Shown here one piece after another: positions 31,584 through 39,611 of a stretch of 64,000 bases of DNA (its first letter is position 1; each line of letters begins with the position of its first letter). The stretch is from positions 124,001 through 188,000 of the forward strand of contig JAPPFM010000041.1 in the NCBI GenBank assembly GCA_028821605.1. The letters are read 5' to 3'. Below the pieces are notes generated by a model that worked only from the letters and a program-made list of their open reading frames with translations, was not told the origin of the DNA and ran no database searches. The position numbers were made by a program, and so were the translations under genes. The stretch comes from Candidatus Poribacteria bacterium (GTDB taxonomy: Bacteria; Poribacteria; WGA-4E; WGA-3G).

Positions 31584-32354
31584 ATGCTCAGTCGTAAACA
31601 GAAGTTAGAGTTCCATGAAAACGGCTATATTTCTATCCCCGGTGTGGTACCACAATTGATGGTAGACGCGGCGCGGCAGGAAATTAATCATTCCATCGGT
31701 ACTGTTGGTATGAACGAAGGAGACTTAGAGCGCTACCGAGCGCAATCCTATTGCGACGAGATTCGTAATGCTCCTGCAATCGTTGATCTCTTCAGTAAAA
31801 CGCCTATTCGCCAACTTTCGGAGTCGTTGATGGGTGAAGGGAACGTTCAAATTCCAAGTTCAGGACAGATCGCACTGCGTTTCCCGGGTCCGTTGCGCGT
31901 GGATCCAAACGAACCTAACGGCCATCTCGACGGGTTAGGGAGCGGTAAGAATGGAATGGCAAAAGGGGTTTATCGGCGCGGATTTACTGCGCTCGCTGTG
32001 ATTTACCTCGCCGATGTCCCGGAACCCTATAGCGGGAACTTCACAGTCTGGCCCAAATCGCACAGTTTCTTCGCCGATTATTTCAAAAAGGAAGGGCATG
32101 AGATATTGGCGGACGGAATGCCGAGACCAGAACTCCCTGAAGGACCGAAACAGATAGTCGGTAAAGCAGGCGATGTCATCCTGACACACCACCAGATCGT
32201 TCACACGGCGGCACCCAACGCAGCGGCAGATATTCGCTACGCTGTTATTTTCCGTTTGCGCCACGTTGATTGTGAGCAGAACGGTTATGAAGCTTACACC
32301 GATATATGGAAGGAGTGGCCCGGCATTCAGGAAGCGATCACAGGAGATGCCTAA
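31584..32354 (+). CDS. Phytanoyl-CoA dioxygenase (PhyH) family protein
   Basis: 256 residues. The metal site is H-x-D in NGHLDGLG (around 112-116) and the distal His in ILTHHQIVHTAAPN (around 205), with Arg in DIRYAVIFRLRH for 2-oxoglutarate. The N-terminal FHENGYISIPGVVP is a common PhyH opening. GGAG ribosome site. The substrate is unknown. It differs enough from the other four members here to suggest a separate reaction. A consensus sigma-70 promoter lies upstream and the gene stands alone. Confidence 0.92.
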   Translation: MLSRKQKLEFHENGYISIPGVVPQLMVDAARQEINHSIGTVGMNEGDLERYRAQSYCDEIRNAPAIVDLFSKTPIRQLSESLMGEGNVQIPSSGQIALRFPGPLRVDPNEPNGHLDGLGSGKNGMAKGVYRRGFTALAVIYLADVPEPYSGNFTVWPKSHSFFADYFKKEGHEILADGMPRPELPEGPKQIVGKAGDVILTHHQIVHTAAPNAAADIRYAVIFRLRHVDCEQNGYEAYTDIWKEWPGIQEAITGDA

Positions 32355-32376
32355 ATACTGTTCTTTGGCAAGCAAT

Positions 32377-32402
32377 AAAAAAGAGCGGCACCGTGGCACC
32401 GC
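32377..32402 (-). terminator. Terminator of the LamG gene (minus strand)
   Basis: On the minus strand a GC-rich imperfect hairpin (GCGGTGCC.../...GGTGCCGC) is followed by TTTTTT. It lies 23 bases past the stop of the LamG gene and may also limit read-through from the convergent PhyH gene. Confidence 0.6.
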
Positions 32403-32424
32403 CCGTTCATTTCCTACCCAGTTT

Positions 32425-33243
32425 CTACTGAGCGTCTTTAATGTTTGCCCAAGTTGTACTTAATTTGCCTTTGGGATCAACATCAAACGGATTTTCGGGT
32501 CCTTTGGCGAGATGTTCAACCTCTTTTTCAGAGAGCGGACGGTGAAACAGCATGAACTCATCTAAAATTCCGCCATATGCCCATGTCGGTCCCACACCGG
32601 CATCAAAACCACCTGCTTCCGAGCCAATCCCAATAAATCCAAACCGTGCTGCCCCTGCACCGATGACTTTGGCGGGCGCGCCAACTTTTGCATCTAATTT
32701 GCCATCAACGTATATCCGCTTTTCCTTGCCATCAAATGTGGCAACAAGGTGATGCCATTTGTCATCCGCAACATCAGTCTCACCAAACCAGTCATGGCAA
32801 CACGGGCAACAACTATCAAAGGCGACAAAGGTGGTGCCGTTGTTTCCGCCGACATCATCGCCTACAGCAAAACGGAAGAACTCACTCCGATCCCAAGAGG
32901 CGATCATGCCCCTTCGATCCGCTTTAACCCATGCAACGAGGCTAATTTGCTCAATCGGGTCAACGTATTGGTGTTCCCGAACTGAAATGTAATCTGTCGC
33001 GACACCGGGAAATTCTAACCCGTCCCCGACCTTTCCCTTCACCGATTCGATCTGATTGCCTTTGATGAGACCGTCATTTTTGTTGCCGGACACATCAGTG
33101 ACATCGTCACCCTTGATCGTGTCTTTGTTGAAACTGTAGTAGATGATAAGGTCATCCTCCTTGACTTGGGCATGGACTACCAACACTGGTCCAATTGAAA
33201 TTAGCCCTAACATCAATAACTTAAACATAAGCGCAGTTTTCAT
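32425..33243 (-). CDS. Secreted LamG-like (concanavalin-type) jelly-roll protein
   Basis: 272 residues from the ATG at 33243, which opens a good signal peptide (FKLLMLGLISIGPVLVVHA); the longer TTG frame from 33312 would place a basic stretch before it. The mature part is one LamG/concanavalin A-like domain: IIYYSFNKDTIKGDDVTDVSG, GDGLEFPGV, EQISLVAWVKADRRG, KWHHLVATFDGKEKRIYVDG, and the closing ILDEFMLFHRPLSEKEV. Such domains bind sugars or proteins at the cell surface. A Cys-rich loop (DSCCPCCHDW) sits in the middle and is unusual for the family. A consensus promoter at 33307 points the other way. Confidence 0.88.
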   Translation of the reverse strand: MKTALMFKLLMLGLISIGPVLVVHAQVKEDDLIIYYSFNKDTIKGDDVTDVSGNKNDGLIKGNQIESVKGKVGDGLEFPGVATDYISVREHQYVDPIEQISLVAWVKADRRGMIASWDRSEFFRFAVGDDVGGNNGTTFVAFDSCCPCCHDWFGETDVADDKWHHLVATFDGKEKRIYVDGKLDAKVGAPAKVIGAGAARFGFIGIGSEAGGFDAGVGPTWAYGGILDEFMLFHRPLSEKEVEHLAKGPENPFDVDPKGKLSTTWANIKDAQ

Positions 33244-33306
33244 AAAAATCTTCGGCGTGGAAACCCTAATTTTTAGGTTAGGGAGGAAACGCCGCTCCTT
33301 TTTTCT

Positions 33307-33335
33307 TGACAAGTGCTGTCAAAAATGTTACAATA
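33307..33335 (+). promoter_or_regulatory. Perfect-spacing sigma-70 promoter into a noncoding segment
   Basis: TTGACA (33307), 17-base spacer, TACAAT (33330). It reads rightward, away from the LamG gene, into about 290 bases with no credible gene but several hairpins. Confidence 0.65.
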
Positions 33336-33620
33336 TTCCTTGTAGTGTAAGGTTGCAAGTTATGCTTCTGTTCGGTGTCCCCGTGTGCGACTTGTGTAAA
33401 GCTACAGCACGATACGGGAAAGAAACAGACAACGCTTCAGAGAGACACACTCGCATTATATCGGCTTAACCGCCAGCGAGAAACTTTTTAGGGCAGCTTG
33501 TGCCCTTCGTGGAGAGGTATGGGATACCATCCTCTGTGAAACGAGAAACCCGTTATTACAACAAGCTTGTTGGGGATGAAATCCTAACAAGCCTCGCCCT
33601 TTAGGGCGGGGTACTTGACT
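33336..33620 (+). ncRNA. Structured noncoding segment resembling an IS200/IS605 right end or omega-RNA
   Basis: Downstream of a consensus promoter lies a series of hairpins: GGGCA/TGCCC (33491-33505), AGAGG/CCTCT (33513-33535), AACG/CGTT around GAGAAACC, the perfect palindrome AACAAGCTTGTT (33560-33571), and a final 9-base stem CCTCGCCCT/AGGGCGGGG (33592-33611) followed by TACTTGAC. The GAGAAACCC phrase and terminal GCCCT-TT-AGGGC hairpin are typical of IS200/IS605 right ends, where TnpB guide RNAs lie. No tnpA or tnpB is present, so this is a solo remnant or a retained RNA. The minus-strand frame 33456-33647 is a shadow. Exact RNA ends are unknown. Confidence 0.45.
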
Positions 33621-34060
33621 GAGAGTCTCCTTCTGTAAGAAGCACACCTCATTAGTATGTGCTGTTAAAACTTTTCATATTTCAAAAGACAGAAAAGACG
33701 AACTTTTTCCGAATAGATTTGACTAAATGAACGAAGCGACATAGGAATCCCTCCTTGGGGATGCCCCAAGTTACGGTTCTAATAATCCAAATTGCTCCTA
33801 AAAGGTTATAAGCACTTGGAAGTTGCTTGCAAATCCATGGGAACTCCTTTATAGTGTTTTTATCCTACCACAGACCAAAACGCTAAAAAAGAGTATCTCA
33901 TGGATTTAACTAAGGAGTTGGTGTGAGACGCGGTGTGCAACCTCTAATTACACTATGATATAAAAAATATTATAAAAAAGCAACAATTTTTTCCGTTTTT
34001 AACAACATTATCACTCTGTCCGCCAAGCCTATCAGCACCGCGCGAAGCATCACGCCACGT
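33621..34060. other. Intergenic stretch without a recognised gene
   Basis: About 440 bases, AT-rich at the right (runs of AATATTATAAAAAAG near 33965). I see no reading frame with a ribosome site, no tRNA and no strong inverted repeat. It may hold the promoter-distal flank of the IS-like remnant. Confidence 0.5.
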
Positions 34061-34573
34061 CTAAGGGTCATTTATTAGGAACTTTTCCAGATAGAACACA
34101 TCACAGAATCTATCCTCAAATTTCACATGCTTTTTGGCGATACCTATTTTCTCAAAACCGAGATTACCATAAAATTGAAGTGCCCGTGTATTGTCTGCTA
34201 TCACTTGAATAGCAATCTTCACATAGTTTTTCGCTTTTGAAAACGTGAAAGATGTCTCAGCAAGCAACCGTCCAATCTTATACCCACGAAAATTTGACTG
34301 TATCCAGGTTCCGATTGTGGCTATATGTCGCATCGAATCGGTATAACGTGCCAAACCATCTGGCTCGATGACTTGAATACCGACAACCTTTTTATCCACC
34401 TCAGCGACAAACATTGCACTCCGTGGACATAACCCTTTGATAAAAACACGCTCTTCATCTTCTGTGACAGTGTTCGTTAGCGCGGTATATTGCTTCTCGA
34501 GGATAACCGAGTTAAGGACTGAAGCGACGGCTTGTGCATCATCCGGGATTGCCTCTCTAATGTTGACTTCCAT
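34061..34573 (-). CDS. GNAT-family N-acetyltransferase
   Basis: 170 residues, the normal GNAT length. The N-terminal strand IREAIPDDAQAVASVLN is followed by MFVAEVDKKVVGIQVIEPDG. Motif A for acetyl-CoA is FRGYKIGRLLAETSF (R-G-x-x-I-G-x), and motif B is IQVIADNTRALQFYGNLGFEKIG. The acceptor is not deducible. The start has a GGAG-type site. It lies 15 bases downstream of a PhyH gene on the same strand, so the two are probably co-transcribed. Confidence 0.9.
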   Translation of the reverse strand: MEVNIREAIPDDAQAVASVLNSVILEKQYTALTNTVTEDEERVFIKGLCPRSAMFVAEVDKKVVGIQVIEPDGLARYTDSMRHIATIGTWIQSNFRGYKIGRLLAETSFTFSKAKNYVKIAIQVIADNTRALQFYGNLGFEKIGIAKKHVKFEDRFCDVFYLEKFLINDP

Positions 34574-34588
34574 AATTTCTCCTGTGCT

Positions 34589-35425
34589 TTAGGAATATCC
34601 GCCTACACCTAACAGCATCCGATCTTCCAGATCGGCATTTTCAAGAAAAGCGTGGGTTAACCCATCTTCCGGTTGCGCGCCCCCATGAGGCGATTTCCGC
34701 AACCACGTCGGTGTATAACTTAAAATTAACATTCGCCGCTTGGCGTGTAGTGTTGGCAGTCCCCGATGCCAGAGATTACCGTGGATCAGGACACCACCAC
34801 CGGCTTTTACCCGTAGTTCGATTTCACCTTCTACGGGTTCGTGTACAGTCGGTGATGCCTTGTCTAACCAGTCATGGGAACCCGGAACAACAGCGACAGC
34901 TCCTGTATCTTCATTCAAATCGTCAAGGTAGATGAGACAATCGATGCAGTGTGGACGTGAAAACCAGGGTGGAATTGGGTTCGGAATCACTCGCATGTGT
35001 TGGTGCCATGGTGTTTGGTGTTCCCGTCCATCACCTGGATAAGTGATGCGTGCGCTTAAACCACGCAGACGGACAAGCGGTCCCATCATTGCTCGTGCAA
35101 TTGACAAGGTCGGTTGGAATTTCAAGAGTTCAAGAAATATTTCATCTTTGTCCATAAGATGACGAGGGATGAAACCCCACCCTTTCTTTCCCGCAATAGC
35201 ACTATCTCGTTTTTCCGATTCCCGTTCTTCCAAACGATCCAAGGCATCTCTCAGTTTTTGGAGTGCTTCACCTTGAAAGAGCCCCTCTCGAATGAGATAG
35301 CCGGTCTCGACAAACGTTTGCAGCTCCTCCGCAGTGGCATGTACATCCACTTCCCAGCACTCTCCCGTCTCTCCATCCGGATCGAATCTGTTCATCATTT
35401 CATAATGAAGTTTATGTCGTTCCAT
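34589..35425 (-). CDS. Phytanoyl-CoA dioxygenase (PhyH) family protein with an H-x-H metal motif
   Basis: 278 residues from the ATG at 35425, which has GAGGGA just upstream; the longer frame to 35473 lacks support. The fold markers are present (VVPGSHDWLD, and the distal site in VLIHGNLWHRGLPT followed by an Arg in AKRRMLILSY). The first metal motif, however, reads TPWHQHMRV, so the usual Asp of H-x-D is His. Either the site binds metal as a three-His centre, or a nearby acidic residue substitutes, or activity is altered. A GNAT gene follows on the same strand. The N-terminal helix (EGLFQGEALQKLRDALDRLEE) is the source of a relic found at 35956-36022. Confidence 0.9.
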   Translation of the reverse strand: MERHKLHYEMMNRFDPDGETGECWEVDVHATAEELQTFVETGYLIREGLFQGEALQKLRDALDRLEERESEKRDSAIAGKKGWGFIPRHLMDKDEIFLELLKFQPTLSIARAMMGPLVRLRGLSARITYPGDGREHQTPWHQHMRVIPNPIPPWFSRPHCIDCLIYLDDLNEDTGAVAVVPGSHDWLDKASPTVHEPVEGEIELRVKAGGGVLIHGNLWHRGLPTLHAKRRMLILSYTPTWLRKSPHGGAQPEDGLTHAFLENADLEDRMLLGVGGYS

Positions 35426-35540
35426 AGTTCCCTCAATTGATTTTAAATAACAGATATTACATTTCCAGCGCAACGATGGCTTTCACACACGATAGGAAAA
35501 TACCTTTCCGGTTCAGCGTTGATATCGGTATGGGATATAA

Positions 35541-35936
35541 TCAGTTGTCTTCAATACTGATGAATAATTCGCGATATACAGGTAAGGCAAGTTCCAATTC
35601 CAACGCCTCATTGATTCCAAACCATCCGATCCTTGAGTGCTCTTCTGGCTGCAGACTCTCTGGTTCACCTTTCCAATCCGTTATGACAAATACATGGTAG
35701 GTGTGGTCGTTATTGGAATCAAACAGGGTTGAGATGTGTTCAAACTGAATTGGTGTAACACCGATTTCTTCTTGCAATTCCCTGATGAGGGTCTGTGTTA
35801 GTGTTTCGCCACTTTCGCAGTGTCCACCAATCATATCCCAGACATTCGGATAAGAAGTCCGGTGTTTAGTTCTTTTCCCTAACAGAATTTTCCCATTCCT
35901 GAATAGGATTCCGAGCGCGCAAACTTTTAATTCCAC
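35541..35936 (-). CDS. Nudix hydrolase
   Basis: 131 residues. A complete Nudix box, G-x5-E-x7-R-E-L-x-E-E-x-G-V, is seen in GHCESGETLTQTLIRE and LQEEIGV (about residues 38-60). The N-terminus (LKVCALGILFRNGKILLGKR) and C-terminus are as expected for a MutT-type domain without extra domains. It hydrolyses a nucleoside diphosphate linked to another group; the substrate cannot be told. It lies between PhyH genes, with the degraded PhyH fragment just upstream of its start. Confidence 0.93.
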   Translation of the reverse strand: MELKVCALGILFRNGKILLGKRTKHRTSYPNVWDMIGGHCESGETLTQTLIRELQEEIGVTPIQFEHISTLFDSNNDHTYHVFVITDWKGEPESLQPEEHSRIGWFGINEALELELALPVYRELFISIEDN

Positions 35937-35955
35937 GAGTTGTCCTTTTCTTATT

Positions 35956-36022
35956 CTTCTAAGCGATCCAGGACCCCCTCTCAGTTTTTAAAGTTCTTCG
36001 CCTTGAAAGAGTCCTTATCCAC
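35956..36022 (-). pseudogene. Relic fragment of a PhyH gene
   Basis: About 65 bases closely resemble part of the intact PhyH gene (35227-35290), sharing GCGATCCA-like, CTCTCAGTTTTT and CGCCTTGAAAGAG segments. Translated on the minus strand it gives KDSFKAKNFKN, a stop codon, then EGVLDRLEE, matching GLFQGEALQKLRDALDRLEE of the intact protein. It is a leftover of a duplicated dioxygenase gene in the Nudix leader region. Confidence 0.6.
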
Positions 36023-36042
36023 CTCAATAGGGAGCAAAATTA

Positions 36043-36801
36043 TCAAATCGTGGGCATTACGTTCCCGCCACACACCGGAATATAAGCACCTGTGATGTAA
36101 CTCGCGAGGTCTGACGCAAGGAAAAGCACGACGTTGGCGATCTCTTGAGCGGTCCCACGGCGTTGCATCGGCACTTTACTCCAATAATGTTCGTCCGCTG
36201 TGCTCGCTTCACTCTTCTCACTGATAGTCCATCCCGGGGCAACTTGATTGACGGTAATGCCGTGTGCTCCGACTTCTTTGGCAAGCACCCGCAAGACCCC
36301 GTCCATACCTCGCTTACCAGATGTATACGCGCTCTGCCTCTCGAAATTCTGCATGGAACATTCCGTGTTAATGCTGATGACTCTGCCCCAACCCGATTCA
36401 ATCATACCGGGGACAAAGGCTTGCGCCATATATACATTGTGTAAAACACATGACTGGAATTGGCTTTCGTAGTCTTCAGCGGGCTGCTCCAAAACGGAGG
36501 TCCAAGCATACTGAATGACAGCATTATTAACGATGATGTCCGCTGCACCGAGTTCCTTCGAGACAAGGTCACGCATGGCGTTTATCGAATCCTGATTCGT
36601 AACATCTGCCTGCACAACGGTTGCTTGGACACTCTTAGCCGTAATTTCGTCTTGCAGGAGGTGCGCCGTTTCTTGATCTCGATAGTAGCAGATTGCGATG
36701 TCCGCACCCGCTTCCGCCAGAGTCCGGACCATAACACGCCCCAACGCGCCTGAACCACCCGTAATTACCGCTACTTTATTGTTGAGGTCAATCGGAATCA
36801 T
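36043..36801 (-). CDS. Short-chain dehydrogenase/reductase (SDR)
   Basis: 252 residues, classical SDR length. The cofactor motif is TGGSGALG (residues 15-22), followed by the structural NNAV and the active-site Tyr and Lys in YTSGK (about 165-169). A Ser before it (INTECS) can serve as the catalytic Ser. The end, ITGAYIPVCGGN, is typical of FabG-like enzymes. It would oxidise or reduce a hydroxyl or keto group with NAD(P)H. It starts nine bases after a PhyH gene on the same strand, so the two enzymes probably act on the same compound: hydroxylation, then oxidation. Confidence 0.93.
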   Translation of the reverse strand: MIPIDLNNKVAVITGGSGALGRVMVRTLAEAGADIAICYYRDQETAHLLQDEITAKSVQATVVQADVTNQDSINAMRDLVSKELGAADIIVNNAVIQYAWTSVLEQPAEDYESQFQSCVLHNVYMAQAFVPGMIESGWGRVISINTECSMQNFERQSAYTSGKRGMDGVLRVLAKEVGAHGITVNQVAPGWTISEKSEASTADEHYWSKVPMQRRGTAQEIANVVLFLASDLASYITGAYIPVCGGNVMPTI

Positions 36802-36809
36802 GTTTCCCT

Positions 36810-37598
36810 CTATGGTTGTAAAAGATGCGTAGGAATACGAGACATCGGATAGTTCGCGTCCTCGTCGCGATTGGCAATAATCTCAGGGATTTCGCGATCC
36901 CAATAGTCGGGTACTGTATTAGGACGACTGTGCCATGCAAGAATGAGGGTCCGTCGAACATCGGTAAGGTTTCTGTGGGCGGAATGCAAAATACGGGCAT
37001 CTGCCATTACCAACGAACCCGCTTTTGCACAGACATCTACCTGATCAGGATGATCACTGAACATGATCGGATGGTCCTCATCAATGAACCGCGCGCCTTG
37101 TTCATGTGCTGGCACCAATATGTCATGTAAATCAATTCGCTTGCGATGGGTGCCTGGAATAACCTTTAAACAGCCATTTTCTCGGTTTGTGTCGGTGAGA
37201 TAATAATTAAGAAAAATCGTTTGGGGCCACGGTGCGCAGCTGAGTGGATCATTCCAGCGCATCCAATCTTGATGCCAATAGAGTGGCGGTCCCCCGGATT
37301 CCTTCGTCAGAATAATAATCCCGCCAGAGGTCGTAAAATCTCCGAATCCAATCTGTTCTAATGCCTCGCGTGACGGCTGCCATTCCAACAATTTTTGAAT
37401 GTGAGGGTTATCTTCACCGCGGACGTTGACGTGCTGTCCTTGATAGATGACATCCTCAGGTTCCACGTGTCCTGCGATAAGCCGTTCCGACTCGTCTCGG
37501 AGCTCCTGCAAAAACGCCTCTGTCAGCACATCGTCAACAACGCAGAAACCTTCTTCAATCATCTGCTCCCGTTTTTCTAAAGCGACTTCAGGTGTCAT
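36810..37598 (-). CDS. Phytanoyl-CoA dioxygenase (PhyH) family protein
   Basis: 262 residues from the ATG at 37598, supported by AAGGAG seven bases upstream; the longer frame to 37688 would run through the promoter region. The metal triad is H-x-D in LYWHQDWMRWN and the distal His in ARILHSAHRNL, with Arg in VRRTLILAW. VIPGTHRKRIDLH is a family marker. Operon partner: the SDR gene nine bases downstream. It is transcribed divergently from another PhyH gene at 37791. Confidence 0.93.
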   Translation of the reverse strand: MTPEVALEKREQMIEEGFCVVDDVLTEAFLQELRDESERLIAGHVEPEDVIYQGQHVNVRGEDNPHIQKLLEWQPSREALEQIGFGDFTTSGGIIILTKESGGPPLYWHQDWMRWNDPLSCAPWPQTIFLNYYLTDTNRENGCLKVIPGTHRKRIDLHDILVPAHEQGARFIDEDHPIMFSDHPDQVDVCAKAGSLVMADARILHSAHRNLTDVRRTLILAWHSRPNTVPDYWDREIPEIIANRDEDANYPMSRIPTHLLQP

Positions 37599-37729
37599 TA
37601 TTTGCTCCTTTGCCTGTAAATGTTGTTCTGAAACTGATGCCAGTAGGATGCAGTTTATTTTATACGAATTCACGGGAGAAAACAACAATTTTTTCTACGA
37701 TCTGATTACACTTGCCTTAGCAATAAACA

Positions 37730-37758
37730 TTGACTTCCTTCACGGGGTATGCTATACT
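37730..37758 (+). promoter_or_regulatory. Sigma-70-type promoter for the PhyH gene at 37791
   Basis: TTGACT (37730), 17-base spacer, TATACT (37753); the start codon is 33 bases further. It lies in the divergent intergenic space between two PhyH genes. Confidence 0.7.
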
Positions 37759-37790
37759 TTAAAAAAATAGGAGGAAGGTAGGTGTAGGAC

Positions 37791-38606
37791 ATGACCGCAA
37801 CAACAGTAAACATTCCAAAACTGGAAATCTCCGATCAGGAACGCGCTGAGAATAAACTGACCCCGGAAAGTGTTGATGCAGGTGCGCGCCTCTTACGGGA
37901 GGCAGGGTTGGTGGTTATTGAAGGCGTTCTCCCACGCGATTGGATAGCAGAGCTTAATATTGCTATGGAAAATGTACTGAGTAATGAGGGGAACGATCAA
38001 AACGGTGAGAACCCAATGCTAAAAATGCCGTTCATGGACCCGCGCATCATTGATAGTCCTATCGCCATGCCGATTCTGAAAGCAGCAATGGGTGAGAAAG
38101 TGTTTGCGTATCTGCCTTACGGTTGTAACTCAACTCGTCCGGGGAACGAAATCCAGTGGATTCATCGAGATTCGGGACAACTCTTCCCTGAATTACCCTT
38201 TGCCCTACCCGTTTCAACGATTGTCGTTAACATCCCGCTTGTTGATTTCACGGTAGAAAACGGGGCGACGGAAGTGTGGCCCGGTTCGCATCTCATCGTT
38301 GATGACGAGGCAGTCCGTAATACACCCTACAACGTTTGTGAGGAAGAGCGCGCGGCAAATTACCCGTCATTTCAGTTAGAGATGCCCGCGGGTTCGGTTG
38401 TTGTCCGCGATATGCGGTGCTGGCACCGAGCGATGCCGAATCGGACAGAATCTACTGTTAGACACATGCTCGCCTTGGTGTATTTCCGGCGGCTTCATCA
38501 TGCCCCTGATGCCCCGGGAATCTTCGGTGCACGGGTGCCAGGAGAAATATGGGACAACATGTCTGAACAAGCGCAAGAGGTATACCGGTTTCAAGCGCAT
38601 GATTAA
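37791..38606 (+). CDS. Phytanoyl-CoA dioxygenase (PhyH) family protein
   Basis: 271 residues. H-x-D is in QWIHRDSGQLF (about residue 125) and the distal His in MRCWHRAMPNRT (about 208), followed by an Arg (TVRHMLALVYFRR). ATEVWPGSHLI is the usual strand before the second half. A GGAGG sequence lies 18 bases upstream of the ATG, a little far, with GTAGGAC nearer. A clear sigma-70 promoter precedes it. The substrate is unknown. Only a MITE-like repeat lies between it and the glycosidase-like gene downstream. Confidence 0.92.
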   Translation: MTATTVNIPKLEISDQERAENKLTPESVDAGARLLREAGLVVIEGVLPRDWIAELNIAMENVLSNEGNDQNGENPMLKMPFMDPRIIDSPIAMPILKAAMGEKVFAYLPYGCNSTRPGNEIQWIHRDSGQLFPELPFALPVSTIVVNIPLVDFTVENGATEVWPGSHLIVDDEAVRNTPYNVCEEERAANYPSFQLEMPAGSVVVRDMRCWHRAMPNRTESTVRHMLALVYFRRLHHAPDAPGIFGARVPGEIWDNMSEQAQEVYRFQAHD

Positions 38607-38614
38607 GAAACCCA

Positions 38615-38697
38615 GTACTTGCATTGCTGGCGAGGTTTAAAACCTCGCCAGCGGCGTGTAGTCGTAGTTACTCCTAAAAAATTGCGTAAGCCCTAAG
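38615..38697 (+). repeat. MITE-like repeat, family 1 copy F (left end degraded)
   Basis: It contains the core hairpin GCTGGCGAGGTTT/AAACCTCGCCAGC and a good right end ATTGCGTAAGCCCTAA (38681-38696). The left end is decayed (CAGTACTTGCA). The ribosome site of the next gene (GAGAGGAAG) directly follows the right end, so the insertion now supplies its leader. Confidence 0.5.
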
Positions 38698-38707
38698 AGA
38701 GGAAGAA

Positions 38708-39601
38708 ATGGAACGAACACTACTAATTCATCCCGACATGCCTGAATTTGACAGAGAACACGGCTTCTCTAATATCAACGGACCTTCACTCGTTCGTGTG
38801 CCTGAGTGGGTGAAGAACCCTTTGGGAAAATACTATCTCTATTTCGCCCATCACCGAGGTGCCTATATCCGCTTGGCGTATGCCGATGCTATTGAAGGAC
38901 CTTATACTGTCCACCGTCCCGGCGTGCTACATCGGGACAATACTGTATTCCGAGAGGGCGACCACATCGCTTCACCGGATGTACATATAGATGAAGAGAA
39001 CCGCCGTTTCTTTATGTATTTTCATGGGAGTTATGGGGGGCAGTCAACTTGTTGGGCGACCTCAACTGACGGTCTGAACTACACTGCCTCGGATATACGG
39101 CATAAGCAGATGGGAGCCTATTATCGTGTTTTCTGGTGGAACGGGCATCCCTATGCGACCTATCACGGTTGGATAAGTCGTGCGCAAACACCGGAATGGG
39201 CTGCGTCGTTCATTCCAAGAGACACACCTCTATTCCCGCGCAAGTCAGAAAAAGATAACACCGGTTTCCCTCGGCACACAGCGAACCATCTTGAAGGTGA
39301 TACTTTGACCGTCTATTACTCGCTCTATGGTGATAGTCCAGAACGTATCCGTAAAAGCACTGTGCAGTTAACAGACGATTGGAACGACTGGCAGCCGTCT
39401 GAACCGATAGAGGTTATTGCGCCGAAATACGATTTTGAGGGTGTGGATCTGCCGATTAAGCCGTCAACAGGTGGTTTAGATCGCGAGCGTGTACATGAAC
39501 TCCGCGATCCGGCTATCTATTGCGAGAATGGGAACACATGGCTTCTCTATTCTGTGGCAGGTGAACAGGGGATTGCGATTACAAAACTAAACGATACTTA
39601 A
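38708..39601 (+). CDS. Glycosidase-like five-bladed beta-propeller protein
   Basis: 297 residues without a signal peptide. The sequence reads as a GH43/GH32/GH62-type propeller: NGPSLVRVPEWV, KYYLYFAHHRGAYIRLAYAD, DHIASPDVHIDEENRRFFMY, and repeated blade edges such as ATSTDGLNY and VHELRDPAIYCENGN. The acidic residues expected for catalysis could be among the Asp in SPDVHID and RDPAIY, but I cannot confirm a full catalytic set. It may be a glycoside hydrolase or a phosphorylase-like relative acting on a plant- or algal-type oligosaccharide. GAGGAAG ribosome site directly after a repeat element. Confidence 0.8.
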   Translation: MERTLLIHPDMPEFDREHGFSNINGPSLVRVPEWVKNPLGKYYLYFAHHRGAYIRLAYADAIEGPYTVHRPGVLHRDNTVFREGDHIASPDVHIDEENRRFFMYFHGSYGGQSTCWATSTDGLNYTASDIRHKQMGAYYRVFWWNGHPYATYHGWISRAQTPEWAASFIPRDTPLFPRKSEKDNTGFPRHTANHLEGDTLTVYYSLYGDSPERIRKSTVQLTDDWNDWQPSEPIEVIAPKYDFEGVDLPIKPSTGGLDRERVHELRDPAIYCENGNTWLLYSVAGEQGIAITKLNDT

Positions 39602-39611
39602 TATCGGATTT

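Noticed and set aside
33456-33647. 63-codon minus-strand reading frame in the hairpin-rich segment
   Set aside because: It has no ribosome site and is explained by the inverted repeats of the IS-like end; its peptide looks like a repeat shadow.
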